A stretch of 46,906 bases of DNA from JBBSVE01 sp038233815 (GTDB lineage: Bacteria > Pseudomonadota > Alphaproteobacteria > Rhodobacterales > Rhodobacteraceae), in NCBI GenBank assembly GCA_038233815.1, contig JBBSVE010000002.1:1-46906 (forward strand), written 5' to 3'. The stretch's first letter is position 1; each line of letters opens with the position of its first letter. The position numbers were made by a program, and so were the translations under genes. The notes beneath the pieces are model-generated. The model was not told the origin of the DNA. It ran no database searches and saw nothing but the letters and a program-made list of their open reading frames with translations. Of this stretch, positions 34,499 through 43,977 are shown piece by piece.

Positions 34499-35152
34499 TC
34501 AGCGCGCCCCGTCCGTCATCGCCCCCAGCACCGCGCCATCGGGACGGGTGGCGAGCGCCAGCGCCCCGCCGACCCGCGCGATGACGATGGCGGCGAGCGC
34601 CCAGCGCCCGTCCGCAAGGGCCAGCAGCGGCGCACCCGAATTGCCCGAGACGACGCCGCAGAGGTGGTAGGAGAGATCCCCCACCCGCCGCACCGTGGGG
34701 CAGACGAGGCTCACCGCCGGCGCGTCCTGACCGGCGCGACTGTAGGCGCGGAGGGTCAAGGGGTCCGCCGCCTCCGCCGCGAAGGGGACCGGCGTCACGG
34801 ACGCCATCGGCCTGTCGAGCCGGAGGAGGGCGGCGTCCCGGGCATCGCCCACCGGCACCGGGCCCGCGTCGGGGAGGGCCATACCCCGCCCCGACGCCAC
34901 CGCGCGGGTGCCGTCCCAGCCCGCATCGAACCGGACGTTGGGAATCGCCGCCCCGGTCCGGGCATCGAAGAGGCAATGCGCCGCCGTCAAGACCAGATCG
35001 GGGGCCACCAGCGTCCCGGTGCAGACGGCGGCCCCGGCTTTCGGCACCGTGCTGTAGCGGATCAGCCCCACGGCATCTGGTGGGCCGGGCAGCTCTCCCG
35101 CAAATGCCGGTAGCGCGAGCATCGGGAGCAGGGCTAGAACGCGGCGCATCAT
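34499..35152 (-). CDS. Trypsin-like serine protease, secreted
   Basis: A 217-residue chymotrypsin-fold protein. The N-terminus MMRRVLALLPMLALPAFAGE is a signal peptide. The triad is H59 (LTAAHC), D106 (DARDAALLRL) and S172 (SGNSGAPLL), with paired cysteines near each. It is short for the family and ends soon after the last strand. The function is probably periplasmic or external. ATG 35152 (or 35149) is chosen because a signal peptide follows. It lies 76 bases upstream of serS on the same strand and is divergent from yajC. Confidence 0.9.
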   Translation of the reverse strand: MMRRVLALLPMLALPAFAGELPGPPDAVGLIRYSTVPKAGAAVCTGTLVAPDLVLTAAHCLFDARTGAAIPNVRFDAGWDGTRAVASGRGMALPDAGPVPVGDARDAALLRLDRPMASVTPVPFAAEAADPLTLRAYSRAGQDAPAVSLVCPTVRRVGDLSYHLCGVVSGNSGAPLLALADGRWALAAIVIARVGGALALATRPDGAVLGAMTDGAR

Positions 35153-35284
35153 CGATGCAGGATCGCGCGGGCCGGGGGCGGGGGCAAGACCGCCCCGCGG
35201 GCTCCTTGCCAACGGATCACGGCCCGCATAGGGTGCGCCACCGTGAAAATGTGGCCCCCGGGCTGCGAAACAGCACTCCGAATT

Positions 35285-35327
35285 GCCGCGACCCGACACT
35301 CGCCGCGACCCGACACTCGCCGCGACC
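35285..35327. repeat. 17-bp tandem repeat (2.5 copies) upstream of yajC
   Basis: GCCGCGACCCGACACTC occurs at 35285-35301 and 35302-35318 without mismatch, and the first 9 bases recur at 35319-35327. It lies in the 194-base region between the divergent protease and yajC genes, ending 20 bases before the yajC ATG, so copy number could affect yajC expression. Confidence 0.9.
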
Positions 35328-35346
35328 AGAGAACGAAGAGGCCAAC

Positions 35347-35682
35347 ATGTTCGTGACCCCAGCCTATGCGCAGGCCGTCGGAGGCGGCATGGCCGCGATC
35401 TCCAACCTCGCGCCCCTGATCCTGATCTTCGCGATCATGTATTTTCTGCTCATTCGCCCTCAGCAGAAGAAGGTGAAGGAGCACAAGGCCATGGTCACCG
35501 CCCTGCGGCGCGGCGATCAGGTGGTGACGCAAGGCGGCATCCTCGGTCGCGTGACCAAGGTGATGGAGGAGGGCATGGTCGAGGTCGAGATCGCCGAGAA
35601 CATCCGCGTCAAGGTCGTCCAGAGCACCGTGGCGCAGGTGATGTCGAAGACCGAACCTGCAAAGGCCCCGCCCAAGGCGTGA
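35347..35682 (+). CDS. yajC: Preprotein translocase subunit YajC
   Basis: A 111-residue inner-membrane protein with one transmembrane helix (LAPLILIFAIMYFLLIRPQQ) followed by QKKVKEHKAMVTALRRGDQV and VVTQGGILGRV. YajC is part of the SecDF-YajC complex that assists SecYEG during protein export. ATG 35347 follows GAGG. It is 96 bases upstream of secD, as in the usual yajC-secD-secF operon. Confidence 0.96.
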   Translation: MFVTPAYAQAVGGGMAAISNLAPLILIFAIMYFLLIRPQQKKVKEHKAMVTALRRGDQVVTQGGILGRVTKVMEEGMVEVEIAENIRVKVVQSTVAQVMSKTEPAKAPPKA

Positions 35683-35778
35683 CGTGGCGCATCCGCGACG
35701 GGTCCGTTCCGTCCGCAGGTGCGACAGTTCTCCCCGGACGCCGGCCCTGATCTCCCCGTTTTGATAGGACGACCTGCG

Positions 35779-37446
35779 ATGTTGCAGTTTCCACTGTGGA
35801 AGAGCTTTCTCGTCTGGGCGCTGTGCGCGCTGGGCGTGGCGCTGACGGTTCCGAACCTGTTCTACGGCCGGGTGGAGCGTCACAACGACGCGGTGGCGGC
35901 GGTGGAAAAGGCGGGCGGGACCGCGACGCCCGACCAGATGGCGGCGATCTCGGGCTGGCCCTCGTGGCTGCCGTCGGGGCTGATGAACCTCGGGCTCGAC
36001 CTGCGGGGCGGGGCGCACCTGCTGGCCGAGGTCAAGGTGGCCGAGGTCTATGCCGCCCGCGTCGACGGCATGTGGCCGGACGTGCGCGATGCCTTGCGCG
36101 ACGTGCGCGACACGGTGGGCAACGTGCGCCGGACCGCCGCCCCGCCCGGCGAGTTGCGCGTGGAGATCGGCAACCCCGCCGCGATGGCCGATGCGATCAC
36201 GGCGGTCGACAAGATCTCTACCCCCGTGGTGAGCCTTACCGGCGTGGGCCAGCGCGATATCGCCGTCAGCGGCGCGGGCAACGTGCTGACCGTGCAGCTT
36301 TCGGAGGCCGAGCGTGCGGCCACCGACAGCCGCACGATGCAGCAGAGCCTCGAGATCATCCGCCGCAGGGTCGATGAGGTCGGCACCCGCGAGCCGACGA
36401 TCCAGCGTCAGGGCACCGACCGCATCCTGATCCAGGTGCCGGGGATCGGGTCCGCCGCGGAACTGAAAGCCCTGATCGGGACGACCGCGAAGCTCACCTT
36501 CAACCCGGTGGTGGGGCGCACGACCGATCCCAAGGCCGATCCGGGGCCACGCAATCTCCTCCTCCCCTCGATGGACGAGAAGGGGCAATTCTACATCGTC
36601 GAGCAGACCCCCGTGGTGACCGGGGAGGAGCTGACCGATGCGCAGCCCTCGTTCGACCAGAACTCCCGACCCGCGGTCAGCTTCCGCTTCGATCCTGCGG
36701 GCGGGCGGAAGTTCGGCGACTACACCGCCAACAACATCGGCCGCCCCTTCGCCATCGTGCTCGACAAGGAGGTAATCTCCGCCCCCGTGATCCAGAGCCA
36801 TATCTCCGGCGGCTCCGGGATCATCACCGGCAACTTCACGGTGGAGGAGAGCACCAAGCTCGCCGTTCTGCTGCGCGCCGGTGCGCTGCCCGCCGAGATG
36901 ACGTTTCTGGAGGAGCGCACCATCGGTCCCGAACTGGGGCAGGACAGTATCGACGCGGGCCGCATCGCGTCGGTGGTGGCGATGGTCGCGGTGGTCGTCT
37001 TCATGATCGCCTGCTACGGGCTCTTCGGGGTTTTCGCGTCGGTCGCGCTGCTGTTGAACGTCACCATGATTATTGGCGCGCTCAGCGCCATCGGCGGCAC
37101 CCTGACGTTGCCCGGCATCGCGGGGATCGTGCTGACCATCGGCATGGCGGTCGATGCCAATGTGCTGGTGTTCGAGCGTATCCGCGAGGAACTTCGCACC
37201 GCCAAGGGGCCCGCCCGCGCCATCGAACTCGGCTACGAAAAAGCGCTGTCAGCCATCGTGGACGCAAACATCACGACGCTTATCACCGCCGTCATCCTGT
37301 TCGTCGTGGGCTCCGGTCCGGTGCGGGGCTTTGCCATCACGCTCGGCATCGGGATCGTGACGTCGGTGTTCACAGCACTCTACGTCACTCGGGTGATCGT
37401 GGTTGCCTGGTTCGGCCGCACCCGGCCCCGGACCATTGTCGTCTGA
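35779..37446 (+). CDS. secD: Protein translocase subunit SecD
   Basis: A 555-residue SecD with one N-terminal helix, a large periplasmic domain (NLGLDLRGGAHLLAEV; then RRRVDEVGTREPTIQRQG in P1) and five C-terminal helices with IGMAVDANVLVFERIREEL, the proton-path segment. SecDF uses the proton gradient to pull preproteins through the Sec channel. Start ATG 35779 has an AGGA site. Length is slightly below the E. coli protein. Confidence 0.97.
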   Translation: MLQFPLWKSFLVWALCALGVALTVPNLFYGRVERHNDAVAAVEKAGGTATPDQMAAISGWPSWLPSGLMNLGLDLRGGAHLLAEVKVAEVYAARVDGMWPDVRDALRDVRDTVGNVRRTAAPPGELRVEIGNPAAMADAITAVDKISTPVVSLTGVGQRDIAVSGAGNVLTVQLSEAERAATDSRTMQQSLEIIRRRVDEVGTREPTIQRQGTDRILIQVPGIGSAAELKALIGTTAKLTFNPVVGRTTDPKADPGPRNLLLPSMDEKGQFYIVEQTPVVTGEELTDAQPSFDQNSRPAVSFRFDPAGGRKFGDYTANNIGRPFAIVLDKEVISAPVIQSHISGGSGIITGNFTVEESTKLAVLLRAGALPAEMTFLEERTIGPELGQDSIDAGRIASVVAMVAVVVFMIACYGLFGVFASVALLLNVTMIIGALSAIGGTLTLPGIAGIVLTIGMAVDANVLVFERIREELRTAKGPARAIELGYEKALSAIVDANITTLITAVILFVVGSGPVRGFAITLGIGIVTSVFTALYVTRVIVVAWFGRTRPRTIVV

Positions 37447-37495
37447 TGCAAGGACCGCACCCCTCCGCACCCCGATCTTATCCTGAGGATACGTC

Positions 37496-38467
37496 ATGCG
37501 CCGCCTGAAGCTCGTGCCCGACCATACGTCCTTTGACTTCTTCAAGCACGCCACCGTCACCTTCGGCGCGTCGATGGCGGCTATTGTGATCTCCATCATC
37601 CTAATCGCGACGATGGGGCTGAACTTCGGGATCGATTTCAAGGGCGGCACCTCGATACGGACTGACAGCGCGCAGCCGGTCGATGTCGGTGTCTACCGCA
37701 CGGCGCTGGCGCCGCTGGATCTTGGTGACGTGTCGATCACACAGGTGTTCGATCCGTCCTTCGGGACCACGAAGAACGTGGCGATGATCCGAATCGAGGC
37801 GCAGCAGGGCGACGAGGCTGTCACGCAGGCGACCGTCACGAAGGTCCAGACGGCCCTGCAGACGATCGACCCCAAACTCTCCATCCAGTCGGTGGAATCG
37901 GTCGGACCGAAAGTGTCGGGAGAGCTGATCTGGTCCGCGATCCTCGCCGTGGTGGGGGCGACGGCGGCGATCATGCTCTACATCTGGCTGCGGTTCGAGT
38001 GGCAGTTCTCGCTCGGCGCCGCGGTGGCGGAGGTGCATGACGTGATCGTCACGGTGGGCATCTTCGCGCTGTTCCAGATCCGGTTCGACCTGACAACCAT
38101 CGCCGCACTCCTGACCATCCTCGGCTATTCGATCAACGACACGGTGGTGGTGTTCGACCGGCTGCGGGAGAACCTGGTGAAATACAAGACCATGCCGCTG
38201 CGCGACGTGATGAACCTGTCGGTGAACGAGACGCTGAGCCGGACGCTGATGACCTCGGGGACCACGCTGATCGCGCTGATCGCCCTTCTGGTACTGGGCG
38301 GCGACGTGATTCGGGGCTTCGTCTTTGCGATCACATGGGGGATCGTGGTGGGAACCTATTCCTCCGTCTACGTGGCCAAGAACGTGGTTCTGTTCCTCGG
38401 TGTGAACCGGGACGGGGCCAAGGGTCGCGGCAAGGCGGGCACGCAATATTCCAACATCGACGCCTGA
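37496..38467 (+). CDS. secF: Protein translocase subunit SecF
   Basis: A 323-residue SecF, 49 bases after secD. N-terminal helix, then GLNFGIDFKGGTSIRTDS in the periplasmic loop, and five C-terminal helices with LGYSINDTVVVFDRLRENL and LSRTLMTSGTTLIALIAL. ATG 37496 has GAGGAT before it. It completes the yajC-secD-secF operon. Confidence 0.97.
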   Translation: MRRLKLVPDHTSFDFFKHATVTFGASMAAIVISIILIATMGLNFGIDFKGGTSIRTDSAQPVDVGVYRTALAPLDLGDVSITQVFDPSFGTTKNVAMIRIEAQQGDEAVTQATVTKVQTALQTIDPKLSIQSVESVGPKVSGELIWSAILAVVGATAAIMLYIWLRFEWQFSLGAAVAEVHDVIVTVGIFALFQIRFDLTTIAALLTILGYSINDTVVVFDRLRENLVKYKTMPLRDVMNLSVNETLSRTLMTSGTTLIALIALLVLGGDVIRGFVFAITWGIVVGTYSSVYVAKNVVLFLGVNRDGAKGRGKAGTQYSNIDA

Positions 38468-38490
38468 GGCACGGCGCGAGCCCGAGGGAA

Positions 38491-38506
38491 CGGACGCCCC
38501 CGTCCG
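38491..38506 (+). other. Small hairpin between secF and the Mth938-domain gene
   Basis: CGGACG (38491-38496) and CGTCCG (38501-38506) form a 6-bp stem with a CCCC loop. It lies 24 bases after the secF stop. No T-run, so it may mark an mRNA processing or stability boundary rather than a terminator. Confidence 0.35.
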
Positions 38507-38543
38507 GGCATTGCACTGCGAAGCGACGAGGAGGACGAATGCC

Positions 38544-38897
38544 ATGCAACTCAACGAGATCACCTATGACAGCGCCCAGCCCGTTGAGGGTTACGGCAAG
38601 GGGTTCTTCCGTATCGGCGGTTACGTGTTCCGTGGCCCCGTTCTGGTGACGCCGTGGGGCGCGGGGGACTGGGAGGGGCTGGAGGATGCCTCCGCGCCCT
38701 GCCGCCTCGCCGATCGGATCGACGTGCTGTTCGTTGGCACCGGGGCGGAGATCGCGCATCTGCCGGTGCCGTTCCGCGACCAGATCGAGGCTGCGGGCAT
38801 CGGGGTGGAGGCGATGGCCTCCCCCGCCGCGTGCCGGACCTATAACGTGCTGCTGTCGGAGGGTCGGCGGATCGCGGCGGCGTTGCTCCCGGTCTGA
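38544..38897 (+). CDS. Mth938/NDUFAF3-like domain protein
   Basis: A 117-residue protein (MQLNEITYDSAQPVEGYGKG then GPVLVTPWGAGDWEGL, IDVLFVGTGAEIAHLPVPFRD), the Mth938-like fold found in bacteria next to secDF and in the mitochondrial complex I assembly factor NDUFAF3. Its bacterial function is not established. ATG 38544 has GGAGG upstream. It follows secF by 76 bases, so it is probably in the same transcript. Confidence 0.9.
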   Translation: MQLNEITYDSAQPVEGYGKGFFRIGGYVFRGPVLVTPWGAGDWEGLEDASAPCRLADRIDVLFVGTGAEIAHLPVPFRDQIEAAGIGVEAMASPAACRTYNVLLSEGRRIAAALLPV

Positions 38898-38960
38898 CCG
38901 GGCGCCTGTTCTGATCCGGTCCGGCTTGCCGCCCCTGTGCCTGCCGGGTAAGCCCGAGAG

Positions 38961-40325
38961 ATGAACAACGCCTCCTCCCTCAGCCACGCGTCCCACGCGC
39001 GGGGGCTCCTCGTGCTCGGGCTTCCGATGGTGGGCAGCAACCTCGCGCAAATGTTGTTGCACGTCACTGATACGGTGATGCTGGGTTGGTATGGTGTCAC
39101 CGCGCTCGCCGCCGTTGTGCTGGGGGCGGCGGGGTTCTTCATCGTCTTCATCCTCGGCTCGGGGTTTGCGCAGGCGGTGATGCCGATGGTCGCCTCCGCC
39201 GTGGGTCGGGGCGACGAGGTTCAGGTCCGGCGTGACACGCGGATGGGGATGTGGCTCTCGATCATCTACGGCGCGCTGATCTATCCGCTGTTCTGGTGGT
39301 CCGGCCCGATCCTGCGGGCGTTGGGACAACAGGCCGACGTGGCAGGACTGGCGCAGGACTATCTGAGGATCGCGGGGGCAGGGATGGTTCCGGCGCTCCT
39401 CGTCATGGTGCTGAAGGGCTATCTCGCGGCGCTGGAACGGACGCAGGTGGCACTCTGGGCCACGGTTCTTGCTGTGGTGGGGAATGCGGGGCTGAACTGG
39501 GTGCTGATTTTCGGGCGCTTCGGCGCGCCGGAGCTGGGCGTGCGGGGTGCGGCCGTAGCGTCGGTCGCAGCACAGGTCGTGACGCTGGCCGTGCTGCTGG
39601 TCTACGCGGGCCGCGTGCTCGCGTTGCAGCGGTTTGCGCTGTTCACCCGGATCTGGCGGCCGGACTGGACCGCGATGGCGCGGGTCTTTCGCCTCGGCCT
39701 GCCGATCGGGTTGACGGGACTGGCGGAGGGCGGGCTCTTTCAGGCCTCGGCGCTGATGATGGGCTGGATCGGCACGGTCGAACTTGCCGCCCACGGCATC
39801 GCGATCGAGGTCACGGGCCTTGCGTTCATGGTGCATCTGGGCCTTTCCAACGCGGCGACGGTGCGGGTGGGCACCGCGATGGGACGCGGCGACGCGCGGG
39901 CCTTGCGCGACGGCGCCGTGGTAGCGCTGGCGATGTCGATGGTGTTCGGGGTCTGCATGGTGATCCTGTTCCTCACGCTTCCCGCGCCAATCATCTCCTT
40001 GTTTCTCGACCGGGCGAACCCCAACACCGCCCGGATCGTGGCGTTCGGCACGGTGCTGATGGCGCTTTCGGCGCTGTTCCAGATGGTCGATGCGACACAG
40101 GTGATGGCGCTGGGCTTCCTGCGCGGGCTTCACGACACGCGCGTGCCCATGGTGCTCGCCGCGTTGAGCTACTGGGTCGTGGGGATTCCGGTGAGTTACC
40201 TGCTGGCGTTTCCGCTGGGCCTGGGCGGTCCGGGGCTGTGGATCGGGCTGACGGTCGGGCTGACGGTGGCGGCGGTCCTGCTGATGACACGGTTCTGGCG
40301 GCTTGCGCCGAGGGTCAGCGTGTAG
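38961..40325 (+). CDS. MATE family efflux transporter
   Basis: A 454-residue 12-helix membrane protein of the NorM-type MATE family, exporting cationic drugs or metabolites against Na+ or H+. LPMVGSNLAQMLLHVTDTVMLGWYG begins the first lobe (quoted in part), and the second begins LGLPIGLTGLAEGGLFQASA. ATG 38961 has GAGAG immediately before. Its last 11 bases overlap the end of the convergent rlmJ gene. Confidence 0.93.
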   Translation: MNNASSLSHASHARGLLVLGLPMVGSNLAQMLLHVTDTVMLGWYGVTALAAVVLGAAGFFIVFILGSGFAQAVMPMVASAVGRGDEVQVRRDTRMGMWLSIIYGALIYPLFWWSGPILRALGQQADVAGLAQDYLRIAGAGMVPALLVMVLKGYLAALERTQVALWATVLAVVGNAGLNWVLIFGRFGAPELGVRGAAVASVAAQVVTLAVLLVYAGRVLALQRFALFTRIWRPDWTAMARVFRLGLPIGLTGLAEGGLFQASALMMGWIGTVELAAHGIAIEVTGLAFMVHLGLSNAATVRVGTAMGRGDARALRDGAVVALAMSMVFGVCMVILFLTLPAPIISLFLDRANPNTARIVAFGTVLMALSALFQMVDATQVMALGFLRGLHDTRVPMVLAALSYWVVGIPVSYLLAFPLGLGGPGLWIGLTVGLTVAAVLLMTRFWRLAPRVSV

Positions 40326-41103
40326 CGCCGTCGCCCGCAAAGATGGTGGAGATCCTGCGCGCCGCATCCGCCAGACCGAAGGGCGGGTTCACGACGAACA
40401 TGCCGGACCCCGCGAGCCCATGCCCTGCGCGCGCGGCGGGGAACCTGACCTCGTGGCGCAATGCATCGGGAAAGGCCGCATCAAGATCGCGCAGCATCGG
40501 CAGATGCCGCCCGTCCGCCAGCAGCGGATACCAGAGCGCGATCACGCCTACGTTCCATTTCCGCGCCAGCCCCGCAATGTGGCGCGGGACGATCGCGTAA
40601 TCCTCCTTCATCTCCCACGAGGGATCGATCAGCATGAGACCCCGGCGCGGGCTTGGCGGCGTCAGCGCGAAGGCCTGCGCGAACCCGTCGGCGCGGTGGA
40701 CATGCGCGCCCCAGGGCGACAGCGTGTCGCGCAGGGCCTCATGTTCCTGCGGGTGCAGCTCGCACAGATGCAGCGTGTCGCCGTCGCGCAAGGATAGTGC
40801 GGCCAGAAGCGGCGAGCCGGGGTAGGCGTCCGGTCCGAACCGTGCGCGCACCTCCGCCAGACGAAGGCGCCACGGGTGGTCCTTGGGAAAGCGCTGATCC
40901 AGCGATCCGACGCCCGCCGCCGCCTCGCCGGTCCTGCGCGCCTCGGGGGCGGAGAGGTCGTAGAGCCCGCGTCCGGCATGGGTCTCGATGTAGCTGAGGG
41001 GTTTGGGCTTTTGCACCATATAGTCCAGCATCGCGCACAGCAGCGCGTGCTTGTGCACGTCCGCCGGATTGCCCGCATGATAGAGGTGCTGGTAGGAGAG
41101 CAT
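40315..41103 (-). CDS. rlmJ: 23S rRNA (adenine-N6) methyltransferase RlmJ
   Basis: A 262-residue RlmJ-family enzyme (E. coli RlmJ methylates A2030 of 23S rRNA). MLSYQHLYHAGNPADVHKH is the diagnostic N-terminus. The catalytic motif, DPPY in E. coli, reads DPSW here in LIDPSWEMKEDYA; aromatic character is kept. ATG 41103 has AGGG 7 bases before it; a GTG two codons upstream is less likely. The stop overlaps the MATE gene. Confidence 0.94.
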   Translation of the reverse strand: MLSYQHLYHAGNPADVHKHALLCAMLDYMVQKPKPLSYIETHAGRGLYDLSAPEARRTGEAAAGVGSLDQRFPKDHPWRLRLAEVRARFGPDAYPGSPLLAALSLRDGDTLHLCELHPQEHEALRDTLSPWGAHVHRADGFAQAFALTPPSPRRGLMLIDPSWEMKEDYAIVPRHIAGLARKWNVGVIALWYPLLADGRHLPMLRDLDAAFPDALRHEVRFPAARAGHGLAGSGMFVVNPPFGLADAARRISTIFAGDGATR

Positions 41104-41256
41104 GGCCACGCCCTAGCGCCGATCGGGTCGCCCTTCAACCAGCTTCCCGCGCGGGGTTGTTGCGGATTTGCAGCGGTCTATCTCGTCGTTTCGAAGCGGC
41201 TTGCCTCGCCGCGTGAAATGACCGATCTAAAGCCAATTCCAGAAAGGATCGCTGCC

Positions 41257-42084
41257 ATGACCCTCGCTCGCGTCGCCGCGCTGACTCTCTCCCTTATTGC
41301 TCCGGTCGCGGCTGCTGCGGGCGGGCCTACGACGCCTGCGCCCGAACAGCCGATGATGGTGGCGGAGCGTCCGTCCAGCTCGGCCGGGCTCGCCTTCACG
41401 GTGACCGGCGGTGTGGCCGCGATCCCCGACTACCTCGGGTCGTCGAAATATACTGCCGGACCGTCGTTCGGCTTTGCGATCAACCAGTTGCAGTTTGGCG
41501 GCTTTGGCTACGGCTCGAACGATCCGAATTACCGCAAGACGGGCTTCGGCCTGCGCGGCGCATTCCGGTATCTCGACAACCGCTCGTCCAACGACAATGC
41601 GGAGCTGACCGGGCTGAACGGCATCCGCACGTCGGTCGAGCTGGGGCTGGGCGTGGGCTACATCGGCAACAACTTCGACGTGTTCGGTGATCTGCGTTAC
41701 GGCGTGCTTGGCCACCACAGCTTCACCGGCACGATCGGCGCAGACGCCATTGCGCGCCCGTCGCCCAAGCTGACCCTCACCGCCGGCCCCCGGGTCGAGA
41801 TGGGGTCGAGCCGGTTCAACAAGACCTACTTCGGCGTGACGGCTGCGGAATCGGCGGCCACCGCCGGTCGATTCGCAGCCTACGAGCCCGACGGGGGCAT
41901 CTACGGCGCCGGGCTGGAGTTCGGCATGACCTATCAGATCAACGAGAACTGGGGCATCAAGGGCACGGCGAACTATACCCGTCTTGTCAAGGATGCGGGC
42001 GACAGCCCGATCACGCAGCAGGGCGACAAGAACCAGTTCGGCGTAAGCCTCGGCGTCACGCGCCGGGTCACTTTCGGCTTCTGA
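41257..42084 (+). CDS. MipA/OmpV family outer-membrane protein
   Basis: A 275-residue protein with signal peptide MTLARVAALTLSLIAPVAAAAG and then a beta-barrel pattern: short alternating strands, GGVAAIPDYLGSSKYTAGPS near the start, and a C-terminal phenylalanine (RRVTFGF), typical of outer-membrane insertion. MipA/OmpV proteins are structural or scaffold porin-like proteins. ATG 41257 follows AAAGGA with normal spacing. It is divergent from rlmJ and ends before a good terminator. Confidence 0.9.
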   Translation: MTLARVAALTLSLIAPVAAAAGGPTTPAPEQPMMVAERPSSSAGLAFTVTGGVAAIPDYLGSSKYTAGPSFGFAINQLQFGGFGYGSNDPNYRKTGFGLRGAFRYLDNRSSNDNAELTGLNGIRTSVELGLGVGYIGNNFDVFGDLRYGVLGHHSFTGTIGADAIARPSPKLTLTAGPRVEMGSSRFNKTYFGVTAAESAATAGRFAAYEPDGGIYGAGLEFGMTYQINENWGIKGTANYTRLVKDAGDSPITQQGDKNQFGVSLGVTRRVTFGF

Positions 42085-42106
42085 TCGCGGCCCCCATACG
42101 ATCTTG

Positions 42107-42134
42107 CGGCCTCCCCCTGCGGGAGGCCGTTTTC
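42107..42134 (+). terminator. Rho-independent terminator after the MipA-family gene
   Basis: CGGCCTCCC (42107-42115) pairs with GGGAGGCCG (42121-42129) across a 5-base loop, followed by TTTTC. It lies 22 bases after the MipA stop and just before the convergent pyrG stop; the arms are symmetric, but only the plus side carries a T-run. Confidence 0.85.
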
Positions 42135-42162
42135 GTTTGCGGGCGTGCCGGGGGGGGGGTGG

Positions 42163-43806
42163 TTACACCAGCCGTGAGGCCTCCATCGCCGCGCGTACGA
42201 AATCGGCGAACAGCGGGTGCGGCGCGAAGGGCTTGGATTTCAGCTCCGGGTGGAACTGGACGCCGATGAACCACGGATGGTCGTCGATCTCCACGATCTC
42301 GGGCAGACGACCGTCGGGGCTCATGCCGGAGAAGGTGAGGCCGCAGGTCTCCAGCCTCTCGCGGTAGCGCGTGTCGACCTCGTAGCGGTGGCGGTGACGC
42401 TCCTCGATCGACGCGGCGCCATAGATGTCAGCCACATGGCTGCCGGGCAACAGGTCGGCCGTATAGGCTCCCAGTCGCATGGAGCCGCCCTTGTCGTCGG
42501 TCACCTTACGCTCCACCGTATGATTGCCTTGGATCCACTCTTTCAGGTGGTAGATCACCGGCGTGAAGCGTTTGGCCCCCGCCTCGAAGTCGAACTCCTC
42601 CGAGCCCGCATCCGGCATGCCCGCGAGGTTGCGCGCGCTCTCGATTACCGCCATCTGCATGCCGAGGCAGATCCCGAGATACGGCACCTTGCGCGTTCGT
42701 GCGAACGCTACCGCGCGGATCTTGCCCTCGGTGCCGCGCTCGCCGAAGCCGCCGGGCACCAGGATCGCGTGAAAGCGTTGAAGATGCGGGGCAGGGTCCT
42801 CGCGCTCGAAGATCTCCGCGTCGATCCATTCGGTGCGCACCCGGGTCCGGTTTGCCATCCCGCCGTGGGTCAGCGCCTCCGCGATGCTCTTGTAGGCATC
42901 CTCGAGCTGGGTGTATTTTCCGACGATGGCGATGCGGACCTCTCCCTCGGCGTTGACCATACGGTCCATCACGTCGGTCCAGCGCGAAAGGTTCGGGCGC
43001 GGCGCGGGGGAGATGCCGAACGCGTCGAGCACGGCCTGATCGAAGCCCTCGCGGTGATAGGCCAGCGGCGCCTCGTAGATCGTCTTGAGATCGTAGGCCG
43101 CGATCACCGCCTCTTTCCGCACGTTGCAGAAAAGCGCGATCTTCTCCCGCTCCTTCTGCGGGATCGGGTGTTCGGAGCGCAGGAGCAGCACGTCGGGCGC
43201 GATCCCGATGGAGCGCAGCTCCTTTACCGAATGCTGCGTGGGCTTGGTCTTCAGTTCTCCGCTCGCCGCGACATAGGGCATCAGCGTGAGGTGGACGAAA
43301 ATGCACTGCCCGCGCGGCTTTTCCTGCGCGAACTGGCGGATCGCCTCGAAGAAGGGCAGCCCTTCGATGTCGCCCACGGTGCCGCCGATCTCGCACAGCA
43401 TGAAGTCGACCTCGTCGTCCCCGATGGAGAGGAAATCCTTGATCTCGTTCGTGACGTGGGGGATCACCTGAATGGTCTTGCCGAGGTAGTCGCCGCGGCG
43501 CTCCTTCTCCAGCACGGTGGAATAGATCCGGCCGGAGGAGACGCTGTCGGTCTTTCGCGCGGCGACGCCCGTGAACCGCTCGTAATGGCCGAGATCGAGG
43601 TCCGTCTCCGCCCCGTCATCTGTCACGAAGACCTCGCCATGCTCGAAGGGCGACATCGTGCCGGGATCGACGTTGAGGTAGGGGTCGAGCTTGCGCAGCC
43701 GCACCGTGTAGCCGCGGGCCTGCAACAGCGCGCCGAGGGCCGCCGAGGCAAGGCCCTTGCCCAGCGAGGACACCACGCCGCCGGTGATGAAAATGTAACG
43801 CGCCAT
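42163..43806 (-). CDS. pyrG: CTP synthase
   Basis: A 547-residue enzyme making CTP from UTP with glutamine as nitrogen source. The synthase domain begins ARYIFITGGVVSSLGKGLAS with the P-loop. The glutaminase domain has the nucleophile in LGICLGMQMAV and the later His/Glu in GVQFHPELKSKPF. Length is normal. It is preceded on the minus strand by secG (171-base gap). Confidence 0.97.
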   Translation of the reverse strand: MARYIFITGGVVSSLGKGLASAALGALLQARGYTVRLRKLDPYLNVDPGTMSPFEHGEVFVTDDGAETDLDLGHYERFTGVAARKTDSVSSGRIYSTVLEKERRGDYLGKTIQVIPHVTNEIKDFLSIGDDEVDFMLCEIGGTVGDIEGLPFFEAIRQFAQEKPRGQCIFVHLTLMPYVAASGELKTKPTQHSVKELRSIGIAPDVLLLRSEHPIPQKEREKIALFCNVRKEAVIAAYDLKTIYEAPLAYHREGFDQAVLDAFGISPAPRPNLSRWTDVMDRMVNAEGEVRIAIVGKYTQLEDAYKSIAEALTHGGMANRTRVRTEWIDAEIFEREDPAPHLQRFHAILVPGGFGERGTEGKIRAVAFARTRKVPYLGICLGMQMAVIESARNLAGMPDAGSEEFDFEAGAKRFTPVIYHLKEWIQGNHTVERKVTDDKGGSMRLGAYTADLLPGSHVADIYGAASIEERHRHRYEVDTRYRERLETCGLTFSGMSPDGRLPEIVEIDDHPWFIGVQFHPELKSKPFAPHPLFADFVRAAMEASRLV

Positions 43807-43977
43807 CGGTCGATAACCCCCGTGAATGGGCCGCGGACGAAGGGCCGGGCCGTCTATTGGTCAAGGCATGGAGGCGACGCGGACGAGCACCATCACGGGA
43901 GCAGGGCTATAGAACAGAGCCCGGTAAAGCGCAACCGCGCCACGGCGCCCGCTTCCAACAGGCAACGGGACGCCAGG

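Noticed and set aside
38331..40367. A 678-codon minus-strand frame opposite secF, the Mth938 gene and the MATE gene
   Set aside because: Composition (Arg/His/Pro/Gln) is that of a shadow frame, and the plus-strand genes are certain.
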